Shown: positions 34,701-45,420, counted from the stretch's first letter. The stretch: 64,000 nucleotides of DNA from Petrosia ficiformis (GCA_947044365.1 OX345636.1:54911746-54975745), one strand, 5' to 3'. The notes: generated from the sequence alone by a model not told the origin. Made by a program: numbers and translations.

Positions 34701-37700
34701 CCTCATGCTGCTATGTTGGGATTCAGGTCTGATATTGCTGATACACACTGCGAAGACATGCTACATATATTTCAGAGTCTTCAGGTACAAACATTTCCTG
34801 ATTTCTATGCAAAATCTTATGTGTATATTGTATACCTAACAGGTACATGAAAGGCACCTATAGCTACAACGATCTGATCCCTACACATATTTATCTGACA
34901 TTAAACTTTCCGGCCTCTCTTCATTTCATTCATTTACAATTGTTTCTCAACTTAAATGTGCAATGTCAGTTTGATGCAATCAATTGTAAATATCAGAGGG
35001 TAGTCCTGCAGGCCATAAATGTTGCATTGATCATAAATTATTTATGGTTATATACATTGTATTTCTATTTGTATTTCTTGTTCTAGGTTTGAAGCTTGAT
35101 CTTAGTTCTGCTACAGATTCGCAAGAAGCTGGTGCACTAGGATATAAAAATGATTATATCATGATATATAGTAACAGCTGGGGACCAAGTGATTTTGGAT
35201 TCGCAGTAGATGGCCCAAAGAGTTATGTGAAAAGTACATTTAAGAATGCAGTAGCTTCAGTAAGTTCTAATTACATATATAATAAGCAGAGATAAATTCA
35301 GGATTTGAGATTAGGGTGGGGGAGGGGGGTTATCTATTGGCATGATTTCCATGGTTCATCTAGTAATTTTGATTTTGGACCCCTAAACATAGCAATATGG
35401 TGCAATCTGGAAGTTATTATTGTTATACCAGCCAAGGGCATATCTAGCAGTACGCTAGGGTTGGCTTTAGCCTACCCTGAGATTTTGAATACTTTTCAAA
35501 ACATTGTATATAATAATATTAAAATAATCCATATACTTACAGGATAAATAATAATGATAATTACGTTGGAAATATAATTATTTTCCTGACAACTTTTGAT
35601 TCTGAAATGCATCTGAGCTCACTTCTAGCTTCACCATATTAAACAAGTTCTATAGTATTATTAATTGCCACACCCCTCTTGAATTTAATTAGCTAAAATT
35701 GTGGTGAGCTGTGTTCAACATTTTTATTGAGCTTGCTTTATTTTTCTTCCTGGCCACGCCCTTTATACCAGCTTCTTAATTGTAATTTTACATAAATTAC
35801 GTATACTATGTATTCAAAATACTACTTGATACTAACTTAAAGTATGAATGAATACCTTTCTTGCTGGAGCTGAAAGTAATTCTAAGGTTGATGCTTGTAT
35901 TTTAGCCATCAAACAGTCATTATCATATGGGTGTGTGCAATTTAAGGGGGGCATGTGCAAGTATTGATTGTTATTCTTATTGATTTACAAGCTAATAATT
36001 TACAATAACTAATTAACTATAATTATACCATGGTGCATGGGCGATCGGCATGGTAACCTTTGATGTACCACGGGAAATATATGTCTATAACATGTCTGTA
36101 GACAGGAAGATTTAGCCACTAAACTCAGTTTTTACTAATTGGTATAGTACTATGGTTTCTACTTGACAACAGTGATTCAAATGTGATTTTATTGCACACT
36201 TTTGTGTGACCATGGTATAAAATACATATAGCCCTGCTTGGAGGCAGTTATGGGTATATAACACCCTCAAGATAATTTGTCTTGGGCTGCGCCCTCGATC
36301 AATTATATCGTCAGTGTTATATGCCCATAACTGCCTCCAAACAGGGCTGTATCCTCTACATAATATCTTGTAGTCTACTTTTAATTGCATGTAGTAATTT
36401 CATCAAATTTAGAATTTGTATTAATTGCTAAAACTAGTAGTACACATTAAACAACAATGATCATTAAATAGGCATATCTAGCAATATTTAGTGGGATGCC
36501 CTGCCATTTAGCCTCCATTAGTGCAATCAGCTTAGTATGTCAGTAATTCTTTTATCCCTATCTCAATTGTAGACATTTGTATTAACTCCGTAATTTCAAG
36601 CTACTAATTTTTGTAAGCTTGTACCTTTCTCACAAGATAACTTCCCAAAAATTAGACAATTTAAATTAGGTACTTAAAAGCTGAACCTTTTTAATCAACA
36701 ATAATATTGTACTTAGAAAATAATATATGTTACATAAATTATATTATATTCTAAGTATATTTTATATTTTTGATTGAAATATTTAGCACAATAGGTCACC
36801 AATTAGACCAGCTACTTAATGGTATAACGACGATAACAATTCACTAGGTTAATTAAATTTTACAAAAGTATTTTTAATGATGCACCAATAAGAGATTTTA
36901 CCGATATTCCAATAAGCGAATGATTACTTTAGATATGTACCAATAACTGATACTGATTCGATATTCTGTCTACCTTTCTGATTCTTTCAATGATAATGAG
37001 AATTTTCTCAATAATTATGAGTATCATACAAGCAATTGATGATGCTATAACTCAAGAAATGGCATTATTGTTGTACTTTTTCCAATACCGTATAGTGGGA
37101 AATATTCGTTGGGTGCAAAATTTCGTTATTTTCGTTGGCAGTTGAGGGCAACGAAAATTTGAATCAACAAAAATTTGACTCGACGAAAATTTTGCGACAC
37201 AGCTTCATCACAGCTACAGCACGACGATCATGTAGATTAGCAGGTTCCCTCTGGCAAGGCAAGATATCTTTGTATACATGATACCCTCGCAAGGCTCACA
37301 CCATTGACTCAAGACTGAATGACTTCATTACAAAACTAAATGACTCATGAGTTACGTGCGTAATTAATTTTTTAAAAAGGGTGTGGCTAACTGCTATGGT
37401 TGATCAACCGCTCGCCAACGAAATTTATTTCAACGAAAATTTATTCTAAAAGCTTTTTGTATTTTTAACGAAAATTTCTTCCAACGGAAATTTCCCGCTA
37501 TACGGTATCAGTTACATTAACCAAAGATACCAAAGATAATGACTGATATCGATTACTGATCCAATTATTACTACATCACAAATTATTTTCTTTTATACTT
37601 TTCAAAAATTATAGAATCTATAATATATATACTGTTGTGTACATTATATCATTAGGGACGCAATGGAAAAGGTTCTATATATGTATGGGCTTCTGGTAAT

Positions 37701-40700
37701 GGAGGACAGTATTATGATTCTTGTGCAGCTGATGGATATGTCAATAGTATCTATACTATAGCAGTTGGATCAGCTGATCAGAATGGATATCAAGCTGAGT
37801 ATGATGAAGATTGTACTGCAAAAATGGCTGTTACATTCAGTTATAACTCTGATACATTTCCATCTTCTGTAGATGATACAAGAGATCCTTATAACCAAAT
37901 TGTGAGTTAGAGATTATAAATGCATGTGACAAAGTTTTTAAATCATTGCTCAGTTTGAAAAGCATGCATTACATTACACATAAGAACTCAGAAAATGCAA
38001 AGGAGATAATTTTAACTATTAATTATTCAGTACTGTCTAATCATTCTGTAAATCACAACCAACCATAATAGTTTATGTAGAGAATGTACACATCACACAA
38101 ACACATATTTCTCACTTCTCACTTGCTTCACTTGCACAGCTCTGTTATTGAGTGCCATGCAAGGAAAGCACTAACACAGAGAGTTGCTTTGAAACATAGT
38201 TCTGTGCCCCACATAGTCATCCCCCTTGGATTATTTTCCTTTCTGTACTGATGGCTTTAATAATAATATATTCTGATGAAAACAATAGGTGCAAGATATT
38301 TGTATCAAAGGAATGATCTCACATAAATTTTATCAAAACAGCCACCCAGATGATCATACGCCCATACGAAACATAATTAATTTAACCATACCCCTCGTGA
38401 ATAATGAGTTACAAAAACTTCACACTACGCTTCGCACACCATTATTTTGACCCGACCAGTAGAGAACTGGTTCCACCACCACTGGATTAGTCAGTTACTG
38501 TGTGTGAAGAACACATACTTAAGTTAATGAGTTGCTAGATAGCTTGTAGAAGCTGCATCTAATAGCAGTTGAAAGACATTGTGAAGATTATACAAGAAAG
38601 CTTTAAAAATAAGAAAAGTATACTTTAATGAAAGGCAATAACTATAATAAATTGGAGGCTGAAGTGAGCAATGATTATAAAAACCACAACAAAAAATTTA
38701 TAGAAATTCCTTATAAACGCGTATCCTTTTTTTCATGTAACAGACAACTATTGATCTTAATAGTGGTTGTACTGATGGATTTACTGGTACAAGTGCTTCT
38801 ACACCTCTGGTCTCTGCTACAATTGCTTTGACACTTGAAGCAAAGTAAGAACCAACAGTTGACACTATAATTGTTATAATAGGATAATAATTATGTATTG
38901 GGAATCAAATGTCTAATTCATTGATCCTGACAAGGTAATAGGTGAGAGAGAAGGAGCGTGAAATAATGACTATTTCATCATCAGCTGGTTTTAGTCGTTC
39001 TATATTAGCTAATTTGTTACTAATTACTATAGGTCCAGTTAGTGAAATAAAAGTGGTAATGACTTTCCAAAGGGATTCTAGAATTTGTAGCTTGTTAAAA
39101 CAACACTAATTTTCATTACATACTGTAGTGTCCCTAGACAGGGTATAATATTCACTCATTAATATTCCCATGCTAGCTGATATACTATTATATATTTTAT
39201 AGATACATGTGAACGGGATATTTCATAAGGCAACCTTTGTCAGCTTAATAATTCTTATGACTATATACTCTAACTGAAAAGAAGAGTTGTAAAAATTAGT
39301 TGTATTGACAATGGCTTTAACAATTCTTTAACAACTCCTCTCACCAATTTTACAATCTGAACATCACATTTATTTAGGCATGTATGTTAATTAATATTAT
39401 GGCTTCATGTTTACAGTTATTGGGCATAGCCATATATAGTAGACCTGGACAGGCCCCAGGTAGTGCTCCCTATTTTTCTTTCCTTTGATATGTTTTTTTT
39501 TCTAAGGTTGTAGCTGCAGTAGAAGATACGCTCATCCATTACATTATTACTAATGACCCTGTAGTTGTTCAGTTGTAATTGAAGCTACAACTATAGTATT
39601 ATCTAGCTATAGGCTAAAGTTGTGCGTTTTGCCTCAATTTATGGACCTATGAGTAGTGNNNNNNNNNNNNNNNNNNNNNNNNNNNNNNNNNNNNNNNNNN
39701 NNNNNNNNNNNNNNNNNNNNNNNNNNNNNNNNNNNNNNNNNNNNNNNNNNNNNNNNNNNNNNNNNNNNNNNNNNNNNNNNNNNNNNNNNNNNNNNNNNNN
39801 NNNNNNNNNNNNNNNNNNNNNNNNNNNNNNNNNNNNNNNNNNNNNNNNNNNNNNNNNNGACCTATGAGTAGTGGGGTGCCCATGCTTTACGATAAATTCA
39901 CATTTAAATAATGTGATGAATGAATAATTTATGAGCAAATTTAACCACATGCTTTGTTTACGAATTCTTACCCAGGTACCACTCAATGTCTGTATATACC
40001 TATGGTACTGGGAAAGCTCTTTTCCATAATTATGTTAACAAAATAAATTTACTTATAGCTATACTGTTTAAAGTGAACAAAGGGAAAGTCCTTCTCAAAC
40101 TATGTACTAAAAAATGTATGGATAAAAACTGATTTTGATTAATTTTCTAGTTCAGATCTCACATGGAGAGATATTCAGTATTTAATAGTGTATACATCAG
40201 ATACTACAAAACTGAAAGGAGGAGAATGGACAACTAATGGAGCAGGTCTTAACGTAAGTTCTCAATTTGGATTTGGAGCTATTGATGCAGAGGCGATTGT
40301 GACTAGAGCTAGAAACTGGATTAATGTTCCTAATCAGCTTTATGAGAAACCTGATTATTTAACAACAGGGTGAGTACTGATGATATATTGTAATAACATG
40401 TACTGTGTTCTCACTATGATTTTATCAAATGGTGGTTTATGATATTTTGTTCAGATTTATTTCTTAATTACTGTAAAACCCCTCTAAAGAGGACATCATT
40501 TGGATAGCCCTTTTTGTCCTTTATAACAGAGTGTCCTTATCTTAGGTGTTAACACGTGATAACACATGGCTTGCGCATGCACAGTTCACACTCATGTTAT
40601 GGAAAATCGATCTATAATTAAGCCTCAAGTAACTGAAATTTTGGACATGATTTTGTATATAAGAGGATATTATGTTTACAAAGTGGTATGAGAAATAACT

Positions 40701-43660
40701 TGTGGCGATGTGCTATGTTTGGAGAAGGAACAATAATACAGACAGATTTTTTGTGGCTGTTCTAAACTAGAGAAAGTTATTCAGTCTCGAGCTATTGCTG
40801 GATAAATATAATAGAATGGAATATATATATTTATACTTTTGTTGCATGTTGTTTATATATTTAAAAAAAAAGGTTGTCTGTATTATAGAGGTATTTATTA
40901 GTATGAAGGGGTGTGACTGGCGTCTGCTGTAAGGAGTAGTGGGGTGTCCATATGTGAGGGGTTGCAATGGTATTGAGTTCAATGACAGGTCAGTCATGAC
41001 TGTGCAAACCACCATTATATAGTAGATGTCCGCAACTCAGGAGTGTCCGTTAAGAAGGGTTTTACGTATAGTGCAGTCATTTTTCATTGTATAATAATTG
41101 TGCAGTCTTGAAGAAATGCATGCAACTTAAATTACATATAGCTAAGTAGATGGTGCAGCAACATTTCCAGGCTCAGGAAGATCTCTAGCTCTCTCACTGG
41201 GTGACTCTTTTAAATATTGTAGTATAGACATCTTTGCTAGTATCTACTAGCTTAGAAACAGCTCACGTGCATATAGTTAAATAATTATAATAAGTTGGTG
41301 GGCAAAACATTCATGGTTCACAGTGGATTCTCAAACATTTGCGGCTACTTTCTCTCCTTAATCATTTCCCTATATGGTACATACAGCTAAGAAGATGGTG
41401 CAGTGTCATTACGGGAAAGTCTCTCAGGAATCCTGCTGTATAATGATAATAATTGATTTTTAATAATTCTCTCAAGTTCTTTAAAGCTATTATCAGGCTA
41501 AATATAATACAGAACTGCGTTGATTATATACAGTTACACAAGATGACTATTGACCATGTGCAAGAAAAAATACAATGTATATAACACAAATAAATGTATA
41601 AACAACTATTTTTGTCCCAAAACTAGATGTTAAGTTATTGTTAACTGTACTATGCTTGCACAAGCTGTCAGACACACCCACATCCATTCCTGTATTATAT
41701 TGTAATGAGTCATCTGCTGGCTCAGGCTGGCTTTGATAGCTGAAAGAAGACTAGTAGATACAATCTATATCAGTACAACATGTGGTCTGTATGCAAACCC
41801 AGAAGGGTATTTTTCGGGACTCGTTTCAAGCAAGCTACTGTATCATTATGCAAAAATATTATATATATTGGCAGTTGTTATATAGGTAATAACCATAAAG
41901 GAGTGCATTTCAGCTTGATTTACTCTGAAAATAGTCATGACAGCACTGGTGTCTCCACCTTTCTGTGTGCTACTCAAGTCTTAGTTCTCAGATTCATGAT
42001 CAACCTGAAGTACTCCATCATGGTTATAACTATGGAACATGATTTTAAATATAATAGAATGTTTTTTTTTCATATTTCAGCAAATAAATTTGATTAATTA
42101 TGAAGTTTTTAGTCTTGTGCCCAATTTGTAGATATATGAGTAGCAACCAATGGTGGGCCTAGTCTCAGTTTTGCTCCATCACATAGAGGAAGAAGGCTCT
42201 GGTATTGCACGTATTGTATTATAGACTGTCTCAGAGGAATTTAACAACTGTTATGTAATTTTGGTTATTATAACATGCAAACAATTACATACAATCTCTA
42301 CTAGCCATTAATCATCATGTATATACACTGCAGTCTCTCCATGATTTCTGTGCAAACAGTTGTCGTAGGCAGATGTAGTCCTAGAATTAGATGTCTCTCA
42401 ATACATCTAATCATAGGACTACAACTCCCAAGGATAATCGATCTTATAGGACTGTGCGTTTCTCATTAAATAAACTATGGCTCTAATGATTGCTAAACGT
42501 TTGTTTAATGTTTGCACATGTGCAGAAACTGTATATGTCATATTTACAATGAAATGACATGAGAAAACGTCCTTGTTGTGTATGCAGCAGTATATCCAGC
42601 TATCCATGCAAAGTTGGGAGGGTTTTATAAACTGTTTGAGAGCGTCCGAATAATCAGTCACATCAAAAATCATCTTCTTTTGTATACAAATTTAGTAACC
42701 ACAAACAATCCCACAAAACTACCTTACATAATTGGAATTATGTTTTTAGTTTTTTTCACATCACAAATTGTATTTTTACTCCACTACAGATATGTTAATG
42801 CACATTCTCAATTTAATACTACACTGGATGTTTCATCAATGGATATTGTGTCTCTTGAACACATTGTACTGACACTAACTTTTACTCTAGAAAACTATGG
42901 AAGGGAATATGACTACCGTGACTTCTATCAAGAATTGCAGTACTGCTACGATGACCAAAGTGAAGATGGCATAGTTTTCAAAGATTTTGATTATTTAGAT
43001 GAAGTATCCAAAGGAAGCACTGGCTGTATTTATGACTGGCTTGGAGAGTCGCATCCTAAAAGAGGTGATATAAAAGTTGAACTAGAATCTCCAAGTGGAA
43101 CTAAGTCTACTCTTCTTCCTTATCGTAAATATGATTTCATCAATGCTGAGGGTTATGATAGTTGGCCTTTTATGTCTGTTCATTATTGGGGTGAAGATCC
43201 CAATGGAACATGGACAGTCTATGTGGATTATAAGTCTAGTTCAGGATATGTTTCAATAGACATGCAATCATTCGAATTTTACGGTACAGATGTAATTCCT
43301 GAAGCTGTCAGTCGTATTCCTGACACTTGTGACAAAGCTTGTTCTTACAAGTGTGCCGCACCTGGACCAGAATACTGTGATGCTTGCAAACTGTTGCGAA
43401 ATGCTTCTACTCTTCAATGTGTGGATAAGTGCCCTTATAACACTACACAATACAATGGTTATTGTGTTGATTCGCTAACAGACAACACTTCTAATTCAGA
43501 TCAAAACAGATTATTGAAGCTGATTTTTATGGTAGTTGGTGGTGTGATATTTTTCATAATTTGCATTGTTCTTGTACTTTCTGTTTTGGTATGTATCATA
43601 AAAAAACGAAAGACAAGAAGTGGCTATCATTTGATACCTGTTACAGTTAATGATGAATAA
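19088..43660 (+). CDS. Furin-like proprotein convertase, tandem copy 2 (complete)
   Basis: Eleven exons join in phase: 19088-19246, 23577-23675, 29030-29122, 29485-29593, 33605-33642, 33701-33872, 35087-35259, 37656-37901, 38744-38844, 40151-40369 and 42790-43660, encoding about 759 aa. Order of parts: signal peptide (residues 1-20); prodomain with QRHGFKNLG and HFW; an activation site RVKK before residue 107; the S8B catalytic domain with Asp near 152 (VVDDG), His near 196 (SHGTSCAGE), oxyanion Asn near 296 (WASGNGG) and Ser near 380 (GTSASTPL). A P domain with KRGD follows, with an acidic insert of about 50 residues relative to furin, then a Cys-rich furin-like repeat, a membrane helix near 715-738 and a short basic tail. 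This predicts a type I membrane protease of the Golgi/secretory pathway. It is the intact paralogue of copy 1. Large introns are filled with transposons. Confidence 0.93.
19427..19516. repeat. Short foldback (ATATCACGCACACGAGTGCTG type)
   Basis: Left arm CACGAGTGCTGTAATGGATT; right arm AATCCAATACAGCACGAGTG. Half-copies occur near 20460-20535. Confidence 0.6.
19505..19625. repeat. Foldback repeat (GTGTATCA family)
   Basis: ATGGCTTTGCGGTGTATATC pairs with GATATACATCAAGAAGCCAT. It is related to 4386-4530. Confidence 0.6.
20030..20345 (+). pseudogene. Second Crypton/DUF3504-like N-terminal fragment
   Basis: The plus strand reads [12 protein letters not shown], then [40 protein letters not shown], and then stops and frameshifts. 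The basic KKARLSLKLKKK start and the TNWAV...W domain match the recombinase at 1726-3003. The catalytic half is missing. It lies in intron 1 of copy 2. Confidence 0.55.
20590..21370. mobile_element. Large inverted-repeat element, arms about 230 bp
   Basis: Left arm 20590-20830 and right arm about 21135-21370 are reverse complements with indels. Shared blocks include ACAATCACAA, CATGACAAAATCATATAAA, TGTATTGCATTT and TTGACAAACTAATACTAA. The loop holds a TA tract and a smaller palindrome around GTTCACCATGGTTGTGATAG / CTATAATCACCTTGGTTGGT. It lies in intron 1 of copy 2. Transcribed, it would form a long hairpin. Confidence 0.75.
20825..20906. repeat. (TA)n microsatellite
   Basis: About 80 bases of TA in the loop of the inverted-repeat element. 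Confidence 0.95.
21864..22283. mobile_element. hAT-like MITE, CAGGGG ends
   Basis: CAGGGGTGGGTCTAGAAATT on the left and AATTTTAGTTATGCCCCTG on the right form imperfect terminal inverted repeats of hAT type. No clear 8-bp target duplication could be seen. No transposase. Confidence 0.55.
22284..23576. other. Remainder of intron 1, no gene recognised
   Basis: AT-rich. No recognisable coding, RNA gene or terminal repeats found. Confidence 0.5.
23739..25195. mobile_element. Nonautonomous DNA transposon, CAGGAGCCCA family, 1.46 kb
   Basis: Ends are CAGAAGCGCATGG (left) and the complement of CAGGAGCCCACGAG (right). Shared subterminal blocks are GTGCACAACTCCCAC and CAATTAATTAAAA. The target duplication ATTATAT is at 23732-23738 and 25196-25202. 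Nested inner inverted repeats near 24035-24090 and 24885-24945 share GAGGGTCAGGAC and TTTTTGTGTT. No transposase was recognised. It lies in intron 2 of copy 2. Confidence 0.7.
25438..26042. mobile_element. TTAA-flanked element with GGTG...CACC ends
   Basis: Ends GGTGGCGGGTC and GACCCGTCACC lie inside TTAA at 25434-25437 and 26043-26046. It has frames on both strands but no recognised protein. It is probably a nonautonomous piggyBac- or Kolobok-type element, in intron 2. Confidence 0.6.
26340..26740. repeat. Dispersed repeat, with copy C of the 430-bp family
   Basis: 26340-26560 begins with GCCTGCGTAGCCCGAGGGTT. From about 26561 the sequence aligns with 1-200 (AACTCACGAC, TTTCAGAAGATGTCTGGTAC). 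Confidence 0.5.
26870..28132 (-). pseudogene. hAT transposase (ZBED-like) remnant
   Basis: The minus strand starts at about 28132 with [17 protein letters not shown]-type finger follows, with Cys pair in [10 protein letters not shown] and His pair in LRNHSVSKH after a frameshift (28060-27975). Further on are [32 protein letters not shown] (the conserved CAAHTLQL-type hAT motif) and a segment like [12 protein letters not shown]. Many frameshifts and stops are present. It lies in intron 2 of convertase copy 2, in antisense orientation. Confidence 0.65.
28490..28770. repeat. Dispersed repeat with TA tract and GGCCCTATGGGCCATAA end
   Basis: Aligns with 60090-60385: TTAGTTC(C/T)AGTTTCTA, TACAAGCAGCTTTCTT, AGAGCTTGAG, CTTGCGTAAGTG, then a TA microsatellite (28673-28717) and GGGATGGCCCTATGGGCCAT. 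Pieces of the right end recur at 33945, 50890, 50970 and 53095. Confidence 0.6.
30038..30646. mobile_element. Nonautonomous DNA transposon, CAGGAGCCCA family, 609 bp
   Basis: Both ends read CAGGAGCCCATAAT inward. Inverted repeats extend about 140 bp (TTTAATTAAATTGG, CAGACAGT, TACTATTTTTAGAACCCAC). The target duplication ATAATAT is at 30031-30037 and 30647-30653. The interior has a 73-codon minus-strand frame (30247-30468) that I do not recognise. It shares ends and target type with 23739-25195. Confidence 0.75.
31326..31600. mobile_element. piggyBac-like MITE fragment
   Basis: ATTCTTCCCATTTCCAACAC, CTTGGCCACTGTTTAC and TTTAAAATTTCCCTTGTA match 53851-54431 and 12205-12535. Confidence 0.6.
31604..31951 (+). 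pseudogene. pogo/Tigger (DDE_1) transposase C-terminal fragment
   Basis: An open frame ending at 31951 reads [20 protein letters not shown], then [29 protein letters not shown] and [13 protein letters not shown]. This is the C-terminal part of the DDE_1 endonuclease family, whose LQPMD motif carries the last catalytic acid. The rest of the gene is absent, and the piggyBac-like fragment abuts it upstream. It lies in intron 4 of copy 2. Confidence 0.75.
32140..33145 (-). pseudogene. HIRAN-like plus C48 (Ulp1-type) protease-like relic
   Basis: The minus strand is read in several frames. 33130-32930 gives [40 protein letters not shown] and [14 protein letters not shown], a HIRAN-like module. 32900-32460 gives [13 protein letters not shown], a basic [11 protein letters not shown] stretch and [20 protein letters not shown]. 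After a frameshift, [20 protein letters not shown] supplies the His and Asp of a C48 protease. After another frameshift, [19 protein letters not shown] supplies the Cys. At least three frameshifts make it non-functional. Similar HIRAN/Ulp1 combinations occur in transposon-borne genes of sponges and cnidarians. It lies antisense in intron 4 of copy 2. Confidence 0.6.
34020..34200. mobile_element. Foldback MITE, GATGTAGGGA family
   Basis: AAATGAAAGAAGATGTAGGG, then GGGACCCAAAATTTAACAAA, with ACCCTACATAAGTA pairing to TACTTGTGCAGGGT. The right arm is shortened. It is specific to copy 2. Confidence 0.6.
34640..34790. repeat. Foldback repeat (GTGTATCA family)
   Basis: CAAAGTGTGTTTCGAGAATA pairs imperfectly with TATTGCTGATACACACTGCG. 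The right-hand part is also kept in copy 1 at 1768-1815. Confidence 0.5.
36225..36360. mobile_element. Short foldback MITE
   Basis: Arms AGCCCTGCTTGGAGGCAGTT / AACTGCCTCCAAACAGGGCT enclose a centre around CTTGGGCTGCGCCCTCGA. It is present only in convertase copy 2. Confidence 0.7.
36880..37570. mobile_element. hAT-type MITE split by a nested insertion
   Basis: GATGCACCAATAAGAGATTT starts the element at 36880. It resumes after the nested insertion and ends near ATCGATTACTGATCC. It is the counterpart of 8990-9115 in copy 1. Confidence 0.6.
37088..37505. mobile_element. TA-target MITE nested in the hAT MITE
   Basis: Ends CCGTATAGTGGGAAAT and ATTTCCCGCTATACGG are inverted repeats flanked by TA at 37086-37087 and 37506-37507. 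The interior has many copies of AACGAAAATTT in both orientations. It is absent from copy 1. Confidence 0.75.
39659..39858. other. Assembly gap (200 N)
   Basis: Exactly 200 unknown bases in intron 9 of copy 2. GACCTATGAGTAGTG occurs on both sides, directly abutting the gap. Open frames made of X here are artefacts. Confidence 1.
40471..41066. mobile_element. TA-target element with GTAAAACCC ends
   Basis: CTGTAAAACCCCTCTAAAGA on the left and GAAGGGTTTTACG on the right, with TA on both sides, fit a Tc1/mariner-type MITE. Subterminal GGACA / TGTCC blocks are also inverted. The copy 1 intron lacks it and has a piggyBac-like MITE nearby instead. Confidence 0.65.
41130..41290 (-). pseudogene. pogo/Tigger 5' remnant in copy 2
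   Basis: Aligns with 14020-14150 of copy 1 (GCAACATTTC, AGGCTCAG, TATAGACATCTTTGCTAGTA). Only the first part of the transposon gene survives. Confidence 0.5.
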
Positions 43661-43824
43661 CAGGAAAGCAAACAATTAGCTACTCCCAAGACAAAATTAA
43701 TGTGACTATAATTATAAGTAGTAATTTTTTTGCACATTATATAATGGTTTTTGTAATGTTTTACCCCTTTTTTTCTAATTAAAAAGTTGTAATTTGAGTA
43801 GCATACAATTTGAACATTTAAAAA

Positions 43825-43990
43825 CCCACTGCTATAAAACAAATTACAAAGAGCTATATGCATGTAACGTATGTAAGTTTATAATTATATATGTAAGTAA
43901 TTTGTTTAATTTTGGGTCCTATATACATTAACCTCGTGCCCTTGTTTGCACACATTTTGAGTTTTGATGTCACTACATCTTTCAATGTTA
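43825..43990. repeat. Half copy of GATGTAGGGA foldback family
   Basis: AATTTTGGGTCCTATA, then CTTGTTTGCACACATTTTGA and GTTTTGATGTCACTACATCT form the right half of the 16677/18590 elements, just after the 3' end of copy 2. Confidence 0.55.
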
Positions 43991-43999
43991 GTTATTATT

Positions 44000-45420
44000 C
44001 TTGTGATGCCAGTTTTGCATCTCACCATTTCTTGCAATGTTTTGGCCAATGTTTCGGTGGGTGGGAAACAATGGCGGGGTAACTGTAGTTGCTCTCTGAG
44101 AAAGATCGGAGTTTGGTAGTGTCTAGAAAGGTAAATTTTATGGTTTCAGTGAAAAGCTACAGAATTCAGCTTTCTTCAGCCTCTTGTAACTATAAAAGTA
44201 AAATGAATTTCCAGAAAACGGCTCTATTTGTTTTCTCTAAATGCATTGTACTTGGTGCACGCCATGATTGGTGGGCGTGGCTTTCTCCGTTTTGTACTTA
44301 TTAAGATGGCAAAAATGGACATTTTATATATGTTTTATCAATTCCAGGACCCTATAAAGGTGATTAGAAGATATGAAGGTTGCCATTACACCAGGTTAGA
44401 GTCATATTATATAATATTCTATTTTGAAACTGATTGGAGTCGCATCCGCCCACTCCCTAGTACCACCTTAAATGTGTCACAAACGTATGGAGAATATATA
44501 GATCATCTGTACAAAAAAATCAATCATTGCTTATGTAACAAGCGCCGTCGGGACGGGACCCTCGCCTACATGGCAAAGTAATATTACATGTGTAAAACAA
44601 ACAATCATGAATTATTTATATATAAACATAATACAGCAGAAGATTATGATTATGTACATATCATTGGTCATTTATGTGTGCGTGACTCTTATAACTATTA
44701 AATGGTTAACTTCAGATTGTTTAATGCATACAAAAAGTATAAAGTACTAATAAAAGTCAAGGATGAAGATTCTGCAATCACAGCATGATCAACTGAAATA
44801 GGGACCAGCTGAGTGGCTGCTATCAACTGAACTCAATTCTTTTTTGTATTTAAAAAAAGTATATGAATAATACGTGTATTTTATTTCTATAAGTTTTACA
44901 ATTAGGTCTCTGTTGTATGTCAGTGAAAGAAAGGTCCTTGTGAAACGTTCTACAGAGAAAAATGCTTACACGTGTGAAAATCACGTGCACAGCACATGAC
45001 TTTAAATAGGTGGAGCTAGTACATGTAAGTAGCAAGCATGCCTTGGAGCAGTGCTCGATGTTGTAGCCAGGACTATCTCAATTATGCTTGATTTGATGCA
45101 GTGCTTTGTTAGCGATAGTCATGATACGGTAGTAGTTTTGTTTAGATGTGTGCAGTTGTCCCCAGGAGTCTTCTCAAGTCTAGAAACAGTAACCGTGAGT
45201 GATATAAATTGTCATAACTTTATAAACAAAAGGTTTTAACAAAAGCCTATTGTTATTTTTGATCCTTGTATAATTTGAAGTCTGCCAGTAGCTCGTTCGA
45301 GCTGCCAATGTTCCTAGTTTTCCCAAATTTTTGCGAACACACACACACACAGACACACAATATGATTACCATACCCTTCCGCCTACGCTTCGCGGCGAGG
45401 GTAATAATTTCCCTATTTAT
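44000..45420. other. Intergenic dispersed-repeat DNA, no gene recognised
   Basis: Contains a 117-codon frame at 44228-44581 that I do not recognise. A repeat tail with ACACACACACACAGACACAC leads into CCGCCTACGCTTCGCGGCGA near 45330-45400. Repeat tails of this kind suggest a retroposon. Confidence 0.4.

Noticed and set aside
39622..39986. Open frames across the gap
   Set aside because: They consist of unknown bases and have no content.
44228..44581. 117-codon frame in the intergenic region
   Set aside because: No recognised domain, no flanking exons in phase and repeat-rich surroundings. Kept only as an intergenic note.
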